A stretch of DNA of 64,000 nucleotides, taken from the NCBI RefSeq assembly GCF_014395975.1, contig NZ_CP060714.1, positions 1,612,001 through 1,676,000 of the forward strand, given 5' to 3'. The notes beneath the pieces were generated by a model. That model had not been told where the DNA came from. It worked only from the letters and a program-made list of their open reading frames with translations, and ran no database searches. Positions 43,740-52,189 of the stretch are shown piece by piece. Position numbers and translations under genes: made by a program. This stretch comes from Diaphorobacter ruginosibacter (GTDB lineage Bacteria; Pseudomonadota; Gammaproteobacteria; Burkholderiales; Burkholderiaceae_C). Position 1 is the stretch's first letter. Each line of letters opens with the position of its first letter.

Positions 43740-45020
43740 CTACAGATCCTCGGGGCGCGCCGCCTCATCGAACTTGCCCACGTTGCGCAGCGTCGGGAAG
43801 ATCCTCGACCACAGGCCCACGACCACGAGGGTGCAGGCGCCGCCCAGCACGGCAGCGGGCACGGCGCCCAGCCACGCGGCACTGGTGCCGGCGCGGAACT
43901 CGCCAAGTTCGTTGGATGAACCGATGAACAGCATGTTCACCGCGTTCACGCGGCCACGCATATGGTCCGGCGTGGAGAACTGCACCAGCGCGCCGCGGAT
44001 GTAGACGCTCACCATGTCCGCGGCTCCCGCAATCATCAGGGCGGTGAAGGACACGGCGAAGATGCTCGAGAGCGAGAACACCAGGTTGGCCAGGCCGAAG
44101 ACGGCCACGGCGATGAACATGGTCCGACCCACGCGTTGGTTGAAGGGGCGCACGCTCAGGTACAGGCCCGCGCTGACCTCCCCGATGGCCATGGCGCTGC
44201 GCAACGCCCCCAGCCCCTGCGGCCCCACGTGCAGCACTTCATGCGCATAGATCGGCAGCAGCGCGACCACGCCCCCCAGAAGAACGGCGAACAGGTCGAG
44301 CGAGATGGTGCCCAGGATGATCGGACGGGTGCGGATGAAGCGGATGCCCGCGCCAAAGCGCTCCAGCATGGTGCCGTTGGTGGGGCTGGGTGCTCCGGCC
44401 TGCTGGACAGGCACCTGCCAGACCAGCAGAACCGTGCCCAGCAGCAGGCAGGCGAAGCAGACCGCGTAGGTGAGCTCGCCGCCACCCATTGCATACAGGA
44501 CCCCGCCGAGGAAAGGGCCGCCGATCGAGGCGGCCCGCATGATCATGCTGTTGGCCGCGATGGCCTGTGCCAGCTGTTCGCGGGGCACGATCTGCGGCAG
44601 CAGGCTCTGGAGGGCCGGGCCCGAGAACGCGCGGGTGCAGCCGAACAGCACCAGCACGGCGTAGATGCCACCAACACCGGCTGCGCCATGGCCGGAGAGC
44701 CACCACAGCAGTGCGCTGCAAAAGGCCCCCAGCGCCCAGCTGACGGCCAGGATCGGCTTGCGTGCGAACCGGTCGATCAGGTCGCCCGCCGGCAGGAGCA
44801 GCACCAGCATCGGCAGGAACTGGGCCAGTCCCACATAGGCCAGCGCCATGGGTGAGCGGGTGAGGTCATAGACCTGCCAGGCGACGACCACGGCCTGCAC
44901 CTGCGTGGCAAAGACTGCGAGCAGGCGTGACGCCATGAAGGCGATGAAACCCTTGTGCCGGTATACGTTGGATCGTTCGCTGGGGCCTGTGGCGGAAGAC
45001 GGTGAAGCGGGTGGAGGCAC
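43740..45020 (-). CDS. MFS transporter (EntS/MFS_3-like)
   Basis: A 426-residue twelve-helix transporter of the MFS branch that includes EntS and macrolide exporters. It begins NVYRHKGFIAFMASRLLAVFATQVQAVVVAWQVYDLTRSPMALAYVGLAQFLP-like and has the DLIDRFARKPILAVS loop. Probably an exporter; the substrate is unknown. It lies alone, convergent with the DHH gene. Confidence 0.9.
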   Translation of the reverse strand: MPPPASPSSATGPSERSNVYRHKGFIAFMASRLLAVFATQVQAVVVAWQVYDLTRSPMALAYVGLAQFLPMLVLLLPAGDLIDRFARKPILAVSWALGAFCSALLWWLSGHGAAGVGGIYAVLVLFGCTRAFSGPALQSLLPQIVPREQLAQAIAANSMIMRAASIGGPFLGGVLYAMGGGELTYAVCFACLLLGTVLLVWQVPVQQAGAPSPTNGTMLERFGAGIRFIRTRPIILGTISLDLFAVLLGGVVALLPIYAHEVLHVGPQGLGALRSAMAIGEVSAGLYLSVRPFNQRVGRTMFIAVAVFGLANLVFSLSSIFAVSFTALMIAGAADMVSVYIRGALVQFSTPDHMRGRVNAVNMLFIGSSNELGEFRAGTSAAWLGAVPAAVLGGACTLVVVGLWSRIFPTLRNVGKFDEAARPEDL

Positions 45021-45203
45021 TTGGAAAATTCGGTGACTGGATAGTTATGTGTTGTTTTGAGTGCGCCGAGGCCTGCGCGGCGCTGGTGAAACCGGCCCGC
45101 CAGGCCCGCACACAACCCGATGCGAGCAGTGGAATGCTACATCTGCAGGCGCCATTGTGCAGAGCGCCGGGCCAGTGCAATCAGTGCAGCCAGGGTCATT
45201 GGT

Positions 45204-45680
45204 TCAGTAGCGGTGCGCTGCCGGTCGATGGATCTCGTAGGGGGTTCCGTAGCGCTTGCGATAGTCCCAGGGAGCCATCGGGCGCTGCTGCACCCACAGG
45301 CCCGCGTGGGTGCGCTGTGCCATCGACTGCAAGGGCTGCAGCGCTTGCCTGGCGTGGGCATCACGGGTGCTCAGCCATGCGAGGCCCGAGCGCAGTTGAT
45401 CTGCGGAGGCATCCGTTCCATCGCACTGCAGCGAAGCCACCATGCGCCCGTACATGTCGAGCGCGGCAGGCGTGATTTGCGCGCGGCGGTGCAGGCACAG
45501 CCGCGCCAGCCGGGCTTTCGACTCAGGCCCATACGTCTGATGCAGTTCGGGCGCATCGATGTGGGCCACACGTATCCGGACAATCCGTGAAGCCTCCGGG
45601 CCTTCGCAGCGGGCCAGTACGCTGTCGCCGTCGCTCACGTGGAAAATCAGGCAGACAAGGGCGGCGGCGATGAGGGGCAT
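45204..45680 (-). CDS. Thermonuclease-like (SNase-fold) protein
   Basis: A 158-residue protein with the staphylococcal nuclease fold: FHVSDGDSVLARC, RIRVAHIDAPEL (metal Asp and catalytic Glu) and MYGRMVASL. A short hydrophobic N-terminus may target it to the membrane or periplasm. The gap on either side (183 and 214 bp) holds no other gene. Confidence 0.88.
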   Translation of the reverse strand: MPLIAAALVCLIFHVSDGDSVLARCEGPEASRIVRIRVAHIDAPELHQTYGPESKARLARLCLHRRAQITPAALDMYGRMVASLQCDGTDASADQLRSGLAWLSTRDAHARQALQPLQSMAQRTHAGLWVQQRPMAPWDYRKRYGTPYEIHRPAAHRY

Positions 45681-45774
45681 GCGGTGCTTCGATGAGGTGG
45701 AGTGCGCTCACTCTATGCACATGGGCCGCTGCAAGATTGCCGTGCAGCAAGAAATGCTCCGATGCGCCTGCACC

Positions 45775-45838
45775 TCCAAACGAAAACTCTCACCGCAAGC
45801 GTCGCGACTCCACCCACCCCGGTATTCCATGAAAACAC
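45775..45838. repeat. Intergenic repeat family B, copy 1
   Basis: The stretch CCAAACGAAAACTCTCACCG and, about 35 bp on, CGGTATTCCATGAAAAC recur with few changes at 56144-56220. Both copies lie just outside a terminator of a minus-strand gene, in the same orientation to it. Confidence 0.6.
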
Positions 45839-45868
45839 AGAAAAAAGGCCGGGGCGATGCCCGGCCTT
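45839..45868 (-). terminator. Rho-independent terminator of the META lipoprotein gene
   Basis: A 9-bp stem AAGGCCGGG / CCCGGCCTT with a 6-base loop (45845-45868). On the minus strand it is followed by a T-run (A-run at 45841-45846), about 25 bp past the stop codon. Confidence 0.85.
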
Positions 45869-45894
45869 GCCTCGGTTGCGGAGATCGTGGGAGA

Positions 45895-46800
45895 TCAGCG
45901 AACGCGCTCCGACTCGACGATCATGTCGAGCACATAGGCATGCGATGGCGCGTCGGCCGGCAGGACGCCGTTCTTGGCCATCGAGTAGCGGTTGACGCGC
46001 AGCACGTTGCGAATACCGGGCTCGAAGTTATAGCCCTCGATCGAGCCCTGCATGATGCGCCATTCGCCGGTCACGCGCTTGATGCCCTTGGAGTCGAAAG
46101 CGATGTCGCGTACCTTGAGGCACTTGGCGTCACGCATCAGGGGATGGTTGCATGCCACCTTCTCGGGTGCCACTTCCAGGAACATGCGCTCGCCTGCCGA
46201 GCCATAGCGGGTTTCCGGCGTGGGCGAGCCCATGAGCTCCCAGCGGACGCCGTCCGAGAAGGTCAGCAGCATGCGGATCGGCTCGCCGTTGGCAGCTGGA
46301 AATACCTCGAAGCGCTGCGCCAGCGGCAACTGCAGCGTGACCTTGCGTTCCTGCACCATCTTGGCCTCGTCCACGCAGGCGCGCATGGTGGAGACAGGGC
46401 GGGTCATCTCGATCTTGTCGAGGTTGGTCGTATAGCCTGCGCTCACCAGGTTGCACAGGTTCTGCACGCCGACCTGGCCGTTGCGGAACTGCAGTACCGG
46501 GGATTCCTTGTCGGCGATGAGCCAGCCATTGAGCATCTGATTGTCCGGGCCTGTCACCTTCACGACGGACCACAGATACTGCGGGAGCAACTGGGCGGCG
46601 CTGGCCTGGGGCGCGGCAGGTTGTGCGGTCACGGGAGGAACGGGGGCCTGGGTCGAAGGTGTGCTCACGGGGGCAGGTTGTTGAGTTTTGGACGCGTCAG
46701 GCGCGGCACATGCCGTCAACACGGCAGCCGCGGCTGCAATGGATGCCAGTTGCAGAAGGCGTGGCATGGAGCGTGCGGGCAGGCGGGCGGATGTTTTCAT
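45895..46800 (-). CDS. META/DUF4377-type lipoprotein
   Basis: A 301-residue lipoprotein (lipobox Cys31, VLTAC) with a Pro/Thr-rich linker (about 35-70). A domain resembling META/HslJ follows (AQLLPQYLWSVVKVTG...), then a DUF4377-like C-terminal part (YSMAKNGVLPADAPSHAYVLDMIVESERVR). In relatives this pair is found in periplasmic or outer-membrane-anchored heat-shock-like proteins of unknown function. Monocistronic with its own terminator. Confidence 0.75.
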   Translation of the reverse strand: MKTSARLPARSMPRLLQLASIAAAAAVLTACAAPDASKTQQPAPVSTPSTQAPVPPVTAQPAAPQASAAQLLPQYLWSVVKVTGPDNQMLNGWLIADKESPVLQFRNGQVGVQNLCNLVSAGYTTNLDKIEMTRPVSTMRACVDEAKMVQERKVTLQLPLAQRFEVFPAANGEPIRMLLTFSDGVRWELMGSPTPETRYGSAGERMFLEVAPEKVACNHPLMRDAKCLKVRDIAFDSKGIKRVTGEWRIMQGSIEGYNFEPGIRNVLRVNRYSMAKNGVLPADAPSHAYVLDMIVESERVR

Positions 46801-46928
46801 GAAGGGTCCTGTTCAAAAACGATGGCGAATACCTTAACGGCAATTTCGCGGGCTGCATGTCGGAGAAGGCGTCTTTTTGGGGCACCAGCTCCCGCATACG
46901 GGGTTGGATTTGTCAAAATTCGTCAATT

Positions 46929-47858
46929 TCAGGCGGCAATGAACAAGGCCGGGTCCACCATGGTGCGGTTGAGCATGACCCCCCAGTGAAGGTGAGGGCC
47001 CGTCACCCGGCCTGTGGCGCCCACCTTGCAGAAGTGTGCGCCGGTCTTGAGCTCGTCACCCACCCTGCAGTCGACCTTGCTCAGGTGGCAGTACATGGTG
47101 AGCAGGCCGCCGCCGTGGTCGAGCCAGACGGTGCCGCCGTTGAAGAAATAGTCTCCCACATCGATCACGCGGCCGGGCATGGGTGCGGCCACCGGGGTAC
47201 CCGTGGGTGACGCGATGTCCATGCCGCTGTGCGGATTGCGGGGCTGGCCGTTGAAGACCCTGCGCAGACCGAACGAGCTCGAGCGGCGCCCCGCAACGGG
47301 CACGCGCATCAGCAGGGCGTTCATGTCGGGCGTGTGCGGCGAGAAGGTGGTCATCACATTCTGCAGATGATCGCGTTCACGTTCGTACCGGGCGTTGTCC
47401 TCGGGTGAAAGATCGACAGTCTTGGGAGACACCTTGAGGCGCTGCTCGGTGTACTTCTTGTCGCGCACCTGGTATTCGAGGGCGCGCGTGCCCTTGTCCG
47501 TCTGCACGCTCACCTGGTGCTCGCCCAGCGGTGCGGCCAGCGGAATGCCGACCACGGCGGTCCATTCGATCACATCTCCCAGCACCAGCACTTCAGAGTC
47601 GCCCGTCATCACCCGGGGGCGTTGCGGCGACGGCCCGAGCGAGAGGCGCGCAACGCCTCCCGGAACGCGGCTGTCGCGCGGCCATGCGGCCATGTCATGG
47701 TGGGCTCCAGCTTCCTGCGTGTGCACGGAAGAGGCGGTGGATGAGTTGCGCTGCGCGGCCCAGGCGCCGGGAAACGCCAGCGTCGTCAATGCGGCGCCGG
47801 AGAGCGCCTGCAGCATGTTGCGTCGTTGGCGGGACGTGATGAGATGGTCTGCAGTCAT
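46929..47858 (-). CDS. M23-family (LytM-type) peptidase with Tat-like signal
   Basis: A 309-residue exported protein. The N-terminus SRQRRNMLQALSGAALTTLA resembles a twin-arginine signal (Arg12-Arg13). The C-terminal LytM domain has the zinc ligands in HSGMD and the HxH in GPHLHWGV; the MYCHLS segment also fits. It probably cleaves peptidoglycan cross-links. Tat export of an M23 enzyme is less common than Sec export. Confidence 0.9.
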   Translation of the reverse strand: MTADHLITSRQRRNMLQALSGAALTTLAFPGAWAAQRNSSTASSVHTQEAGAHHDMAAWPRDSRVPGGVARLSLGPSPQRPRVMTGDSEVLVLGDVIEWTAVVGIPLAAPLGEHQVSVQTDKGTRALEYQVRDKKYTEQRLKVSPKTVDLSPEDNARYERERDHLQNVMTTFSPHTPDMNALLMRVPVAGRRSSSFGLRRVFNGQPRNPHSGMDIASPTGTPVAAPMPGRVIDVGDYFFNGGTVWLDHGGGLLTMYCHLSKVDCRVGDELKTGAHFCKVGATGRVTGPHLHWGVMLNRTMVDPALFIAA

Positions 47859-48000
47859 GAAGGTATGTGGTTCGGAGGCGGTTGGATCGCGTCGATGGTC
47901 AAACGTTCACATTGGAACATGAGGACGTGTTCGCATCGATCGCGTCACATCACGTCAGACGGGACGTGGGCCGCCGCGGATCGGCAGGGGCCGAAGGAGA

Positions 48001-49959
48001 TCAGTTCTCGCGCCGCTCGCCGCGATCGCGCCGATCATTGCCGTGCGGCATGGCGCCTTGCCCGGCAGCCGCTCGTGCCTGCGCCTGCGCTTGCTGCATG
48101 CGCTGCTGCTGTTGTTGCATTTGCTGCTGCTGGCGCTCCTGCTGCTGACGCTGCATTTCGGCGGCGCGCTGCTGAAGCATGGCCTGCTGCTGTTGCTGTT
48201 GTTGAAAGGCCTGCTGCTGCGCGCGCTGCTGCTCCTGCAGCATGCGCTGCTGGTCGGCCTGGGCTCGGGCCTGCTGCTGGCGCGCCAGTTCCTGCATCTG
48301 TCGTTGCTGCTGTTCCTGCGCCGCCTGCTGCTGTGCCTGCTGGCGGGCCTGCTGTTCCTGGCGTTGCAGATCCTGCTGCTGGCGCATCTGCTGCTCCTGC
48401 ATGCGCTGCTGATTCACAAAGGCCGCCTGTTGTTGGCGCGCATGCTCCTGCATCTGGCGCTGTTGCTGCTCCTGTGCTGCCTGTTGCTGTGCCTGCTGGC
48501 GGGCCTGTTGTTCCCGATGTTGCAGATCCTGCTGTTGGCGCATCTGCTCCTCGCGCATGCGCTGCTGATTGGCGAAGGCGGCCTGCTGCTGCGCCTGTTC
48601 CTGGGCTTGAGCTTCTCGCCGGTGCTGCATGTCCTGGTCGCGCTGCACTCGTTCCTGCTGCTGCGCCTGCCATTGTCGCTGTTGCTGCTCCTGCTGCTCG
48701 CGCAGGCGCTGGCGCTCGGCTTGCGCACGATCCTGATCCTGCTGCTGGCGCGCCTGATCGCGCACCTGGTCGCGGATCGCGCGCTGGTGCTGTTCCTGGG
48801 CCACCTGCTGCTGGGCGATCAGTGCGGCCTGCTGCTGTCGCCATTGCTCGGCGTCGGGTCGTTGGGGAAGCGGGGGACGTTCAGGCCTTGGGGGACGCGG
48901 ATGGTTGCCGTGTTCGCCATCGGCGCCGGGTGGCCGTGGCATGTAGGGCCGGTCGTTGTAGACAATGGTCGGCAAGGGGCGGGGCGCAGGCGCAGCGTCC
49001 CTGTCATGCCTGTGCTCGCGCCGGCGGCCCCAGCGCATGTCCCAGGCATTCCAGCCCCAGGGGCGGCGCTCGATGGTTTGCTGGATGATCACGGCGGAGC
49101 CAAAGCCGAGGAGCCCCGCAGCCACGGGTGCGGCGGCATATTGGTAGCCGTCATAGACCGGCATCGGGGTGCCGTAGACCACGGCTGGGTCATATCGCGG
49201 CACATAGACGACGCCGGGATCGGGCTCGGAGATCTGGATGTACTCCTGCGGCGCGGGAATGACGGGGCCGGCCACCATGGCCATCGGCGCGCTCTCGGCG
49301 GAACTGCCACTTTCGGCCCAGGAGGCGTTCTCGGGAGCATTCTCGGCCACCGTCACCTTGATCTGCCTGGAGTTCTTGAGCGATCCGGCCTTGTTGGCCC
49401 GAATGCGCATCTCCTGGATGGCGTTCAGGACGTCCGCCGGGGCGTTGTAGTACGCCTTTCCCAATGCCGTGGTCCAGGGGATGTTGGAGGCCATCTGTTC
49501 GAGCACGTTCGGAAACAGCGTGAGCGATTTGATCGACGGGTCCCAGGGCTGGGCATGGGCCGCCTGGGCCAGGGCATCGTTCTTGAGGCCCGGGTTCTGA
49601 GCCAGCCACACCTCCGCGGATGCAACCTGGTCGGGGTGGGTGGCCCCGGCCAGTATCTGCGCCACGAGCCTGTCGGGGTACAGCGCGATGGGCGCGACCA
49701 TCTTGTAGAGAACATCGGCAGACGGCGCGGTGTAGGCCGCCGGCATCGGCGCGGCAACCTCTGCCGTGGCTGCTGTAGCAGGAGTGGAGGCTGCGGGAGA
49801 TGAGCCCGAGGTCTGCGGGGTCTTGCCGGCCTCGTCATTGCAGGCCGCGAGCAGCGCGGCCACCGTGATCGCGGCGGCACCCAGGGCGAAGCCGTGGCGC
49901 CGGTCTCCATGCCGGTCCTGCCTTGCGGATGCCGCTGCCGGGATATCGGTCACCTTCAT
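48001..49959 (-). CDS. DUF3300 lipoprotein with Gln-rich tandem-repeat tail
   Basis: A 652-residue lipoprotein (lipobox Cys40, LLAAC). Residues about 90-300 form the DUF3300 domain (VAPIALYPDRLVAQILAGATHPDQV, PWDPSIKSLTLFPNVLEQMA, VVYVPRYDPAVVYG). A Pro/Arg-rich linker and about 230 residues dominated by Gln, Arg and Ala follow. Within this tail a 52-residue unit occurs as two nearly identical copies plus a partial third (156-bp period; around 48250-48590). It is probably a long coiled-coil stalk at the outer membrane. The start at 49959 is the ATG before a clear signal peptide. Confidence 0.85.
   Translation of the reverse strand: MKVTDIPAAASARQDRHGDRRHGFALGAAAITVAALLAACNDEAGKTPQTSGSSPAASTPATAATAEVAAPMPAAYTAPSADVLYKMVAPIALYPDRLVAQILAGATHPDQVASAEVWLAQNPGLKNDALAQAAHAQPWDPSIKSLTLFPNVLEQMASNIPWTTALGKAYYNAPADVLNAIQEMRIRANKAGSLKNSRQIKVTVAENAPENASWAESGSSAESAPMAMVAGPVIPAPQEYIQISEPDPGVVYVPRYDPAVVYGTPMPVYDGYQYAAAPVAAGLLGFGSAVIIQQTIERRPWGWNAWDMRWGRRREHRHDRDAAPAPRPLPTIVYNDRPYMPRPPGADGEHGNHPRPPRPERPPLPQRPDAEQWRQQQAALIAQQQVAQEQHQRAIRDQVRDQARQQQDQDRAQAERQRLREQQEQQQRQWQAQQQERVQRDQDMQHRREAQAQEQAQQQAAFANQQRMREEQMRQQQDLQHREQQARQQAQQQAAQEQQQRQMQEHARQQQAAFVNQQRMQEQQMRQQQDLQRQEQQARQQAQQQAAQEQQQRQMQELARQQQARAQADQQRMLQEQQRAQQQAFQQQQQQQAMLQQRAAEMQRQQQERQQQQMQQQQQRMQQAQAQARAAAGQGAMPHGNDRRDRGERREN
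48240..48600 (-). repeat. 156-bp tandem repeat inside the DUF3300 gene
   Basis: The GCTGCTGATT element at 48405 recurs at 48561, exactly 156 bp away, with matching flanks; a third, altered copy starts near 48245. It encodes 52 Gln-rich residues per unit. The repeat could change copy number by slippage or unequal recombination without breaking the frame. Confidence 0.75.
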
Positions 49960-50183
49960 GATGCATTCCTTGTCAGGGACAGGAGCGGCGGATCGCACCG
50001 CCGCTTTGGGACTGCCATGACTCTTCAACGCCGCACGCATGGGCCCGTTGACGCCCGCCTGCAGGGAACGACCTGTCTGACCGCTGTTTATGGTTTCAAG
50101 GATGCGGGGAGTGAGAACAGATGTTGCAGGGGTATCGCCCGTGTAAAGCCGCATGCAGGGTGCGCACTTCCAATGCTGCGGGC

Positions 50184-50220
50184 GCAAAAAAAGCAGATCG
50201 ATCCCGGGATCGATCTGCTT
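50184..50220 (-). terminator. Rho-independent terminator of glnS
   Basis: A perfect 30-bp palindrome (50191-50220; arm AAGCAGATCGATCCC) is followed on the minus strand by a run of T (A-run at 50185-50192). It begins 34 bp past the glnS stop codon. Confidence 0.85.
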
Positions 50221-50253
50221 GCTGCGCTGTCAGGTCCTGCGGCAGCGGCGGGC

Positions 50254-52071
50254 TTACTTGCCCCAGCTGTCCTTCAGCCCCGTGGCGCGGTTGAACACGG
50301 GCTTGTCGGCGCTGTGGTCCTTGCGGTCGGCCACGAAGTAGCCGAAGCGCTCGAACTGGAACTTGTCGTCCGGCCGGGCGGCCTTGAGCGAGGGCTCCAC
50401 ATAGGCGGTCACGGTCTTGAGGCTGTCCGGGTTCATCAGCGCCAGATAGTCCTTGCCGCCCGCATCGGGCTGCGGATCGGTGAACAGGCGGTCATAGAGG
50501 CGCACCTCGGCCTCGATGCCATCCTGCACACCCACCCAGGTGATGGCTGCCTTCACCTTGACGCTGTCCGCTCCGGGCGTGCCGCTCTTGGTATCGGGCA
50601 CGACGGTGGCGAGCACCTTGGTGATGTTGCCCTCGGCATCCTTCTCGGCCCCGGTGCACTCGATCACGTAGCCGCCCTTCAGGCGCACCTTGTTGCCGGG
50701 GAACAGGCGTTTGTAGCCCTTGGGCGGCACTTCTGCGAAATCCTCGCGCTCGATCCAGACCTCGCGGCCGATCGTGAAATGGCGCTCTGGAACCGCCTCG
50801 CCGTCGGCTGCGTGGGGCAGGGCGGGCAGGCTGCAGGGCTCCACGTGGTCGGCCGAGCCGAACACTTCGGCCCAGTTGGTGAGTTCCAGCTTGAGCGGGT
50901 CGAGCACCACCATCGCACGGTGCGCCTTGTTCTCCAGGTCTTCGCGCAGGCACCCTTCGAGCGTGGAGTAGTCGATCCACGCATAGTCCTTGGTCACGCC
51001 GATGCGCTCGCAGAAGTTGCGGATCGACTCCGGCGTGTAGCCGCGGCGGCGCAGGCCCACGATGGTGGGCATGCGGGGGTCGTCCCAGCCGGCGAGCAGG
51101 CCGCTGTCCACCAGGTGCTTGAGCTTGCGCTTGCTGGTGATGACGTACGTGAGGTGCAGGCGCGAGAACTCGTACTGGCGCGGCTGCGGCGCGGCGATCA
51201 GGCCGCCTTCGCGCAGGTGATCGAGCAGCCAGTCGTAGAACGGACGCTGGTCCTCGAATTCAAGCGTGCAGATCGAGTGCGTGATGTGCTCAAGCGCATC
51301 CTCGATCGGGTGCGCAAAGGTGTACATCGGGTAGATGCACCACGTGTTGCCGGTATTGTGGTGTTCGGCATGGCGCACGCGATAGATCGCCGGATCGCGC
51401 AGGTTGATGTTGGGCGACGCCATGTCGATCTTGGCACGCAGCACGGCGGCACCGTCGGGGAGCTTGCCGTCCTTCATCTCGGCAAAGCGCGCGAGGTTCT
51501 CCGCCACGCTGCGGTCGCGGAAGGGGCTGTTCACGCCCGGGCGGCCAAAGTCGCCGCGGTTGGCTTTCATGTCTTCGGCGGACTGCTCGTCCACATAGGC
51601 CACGCCTTGCTCGATCAGGTACACCGCGGCGCGGTACATGAAGTCGAAGTAGTTGCTCGCGAAGTACAGGTTCTCGTGGCCGTCCGGGTCCTTCCAGTCG
51701 AAGCCCAGCCACTTCACCGCATCGATGATGCTGTCGACGTACTCCTGGTCTTCCTTCTCCGGGTTGGTGTCGTCAAAGCGCAGGTGGCACACGCCGTCGA
51801 AGTCCCTCGCGAGGCCGAAGTTCAGGCAGATGGACTTGGCATGGCCTACGTGCAGGTAGCCGTTCGGCTCGGGCGGAAAGCGGGTGCGGATCTTTGCAGG
51901 GTCCACGATACCCTGCTGGTGGTGCGTTGCATCGCCAGGGTTGCCGCCCCAGTGGCGCTGGGCGTACGTGCCCTTGTCCAGGTCGGACTCGATGATGTTG
52001 CGCAGGAAGTTGGTCGGCTTGACGACTTCGGCTGCGGCGGTGTTGTCTTTGTTGGTGTGAGGGGTGCTCAT
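50254..52071 (-). CDS. glnS: Glutaminyl-tRNA synthetase
   Basis: A 605-residue class I synthetase. The HIGH motif appears as HVGH (74-77, in PPEPNGYLHVGHAKS) and the KMSKS loop as ITSKRKL. RFDDTNPEKE and the C-terminal two-barrel anticodon domain are present. The start at 52071 matches family length plus a short N-terminal tail. Divergent from rlmD with 118 bp between the start codons. Confidence 0.97.
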   Translation of the reverse strand: MSTPHTNKDNTAAAEVVKPTNFLRNIIESDLDKGTYAQRHWGGNPGDATHHQQGIVDPAKIRTRFPPEPNGYLHVGHAKSICLNFGLARDFDGVCHLRFDDTNPEKEDQEYVDSIIDAVKWLGFDWKDPDGHENLYFASNYFDFMYRAAVYLIEQGVAYVDEQSAEDMKANRGDFGRPGVNSPFRDRSVAENLARFAEMKDGKLPDGAAVLRAKIDMASPNINLRDPAIYRVRHAEHHNTGNTWCIYPMYTFAHPIEDALEHITHSICTLEFEDQRPFYDWLLDHLREGGLIAAPQPRQYEFSRLHLTYVITSKRKLKHLVDSGLLAGWDDPRMPTIVGLRRRGYTPESIRNFCERIGVTKDYAWIDYSTLEGCLREDLENKAHRAMVVLDPLKLELTNWAEVFGSADHVEPCSLPALPHAADGEAVPERHFTIGREVWIEREDFAEVPPKGYKRLFPGNKVRLKGGYVIECTGAEKDAEGNITKVLATVVPDTKSGTPGADSVKVKAAITWVGVQDGIEAEVRLYDRLFTDPQPDAGGKDYLALMNPDSLKTVTAYVEPSLKAARPDDKFQFERFGYFVADRKDHSADKPVFNRATGLKDSWGK

Positions 52072-52189
52072 GTTGCCGATTTTAAGGCTTGGGGTAATCC
52101 CGTGGTCTGCATCTGCCAAGCCCGTGATCTTGCCATCAATATGGGGTGTCGCGGCAGACGGTTTTTCCGCTCTGAGACAATGGAGGGTT

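Noticed and set aside
48043..49803. A 586-codon Leu-rich frame antisense to the DUF3300 gene
   Set aside because: It is produced by the CAG/CTG-rich repeats on the other strand; it has no ribosome site and no sensible domain.
50254..50384. Possible gene overlap between the long plus-strand frame at 49894-53142 and glnS
   Set aside because: glnS has intact motifs and the correct start; the plus frame is a shadow without motifs.
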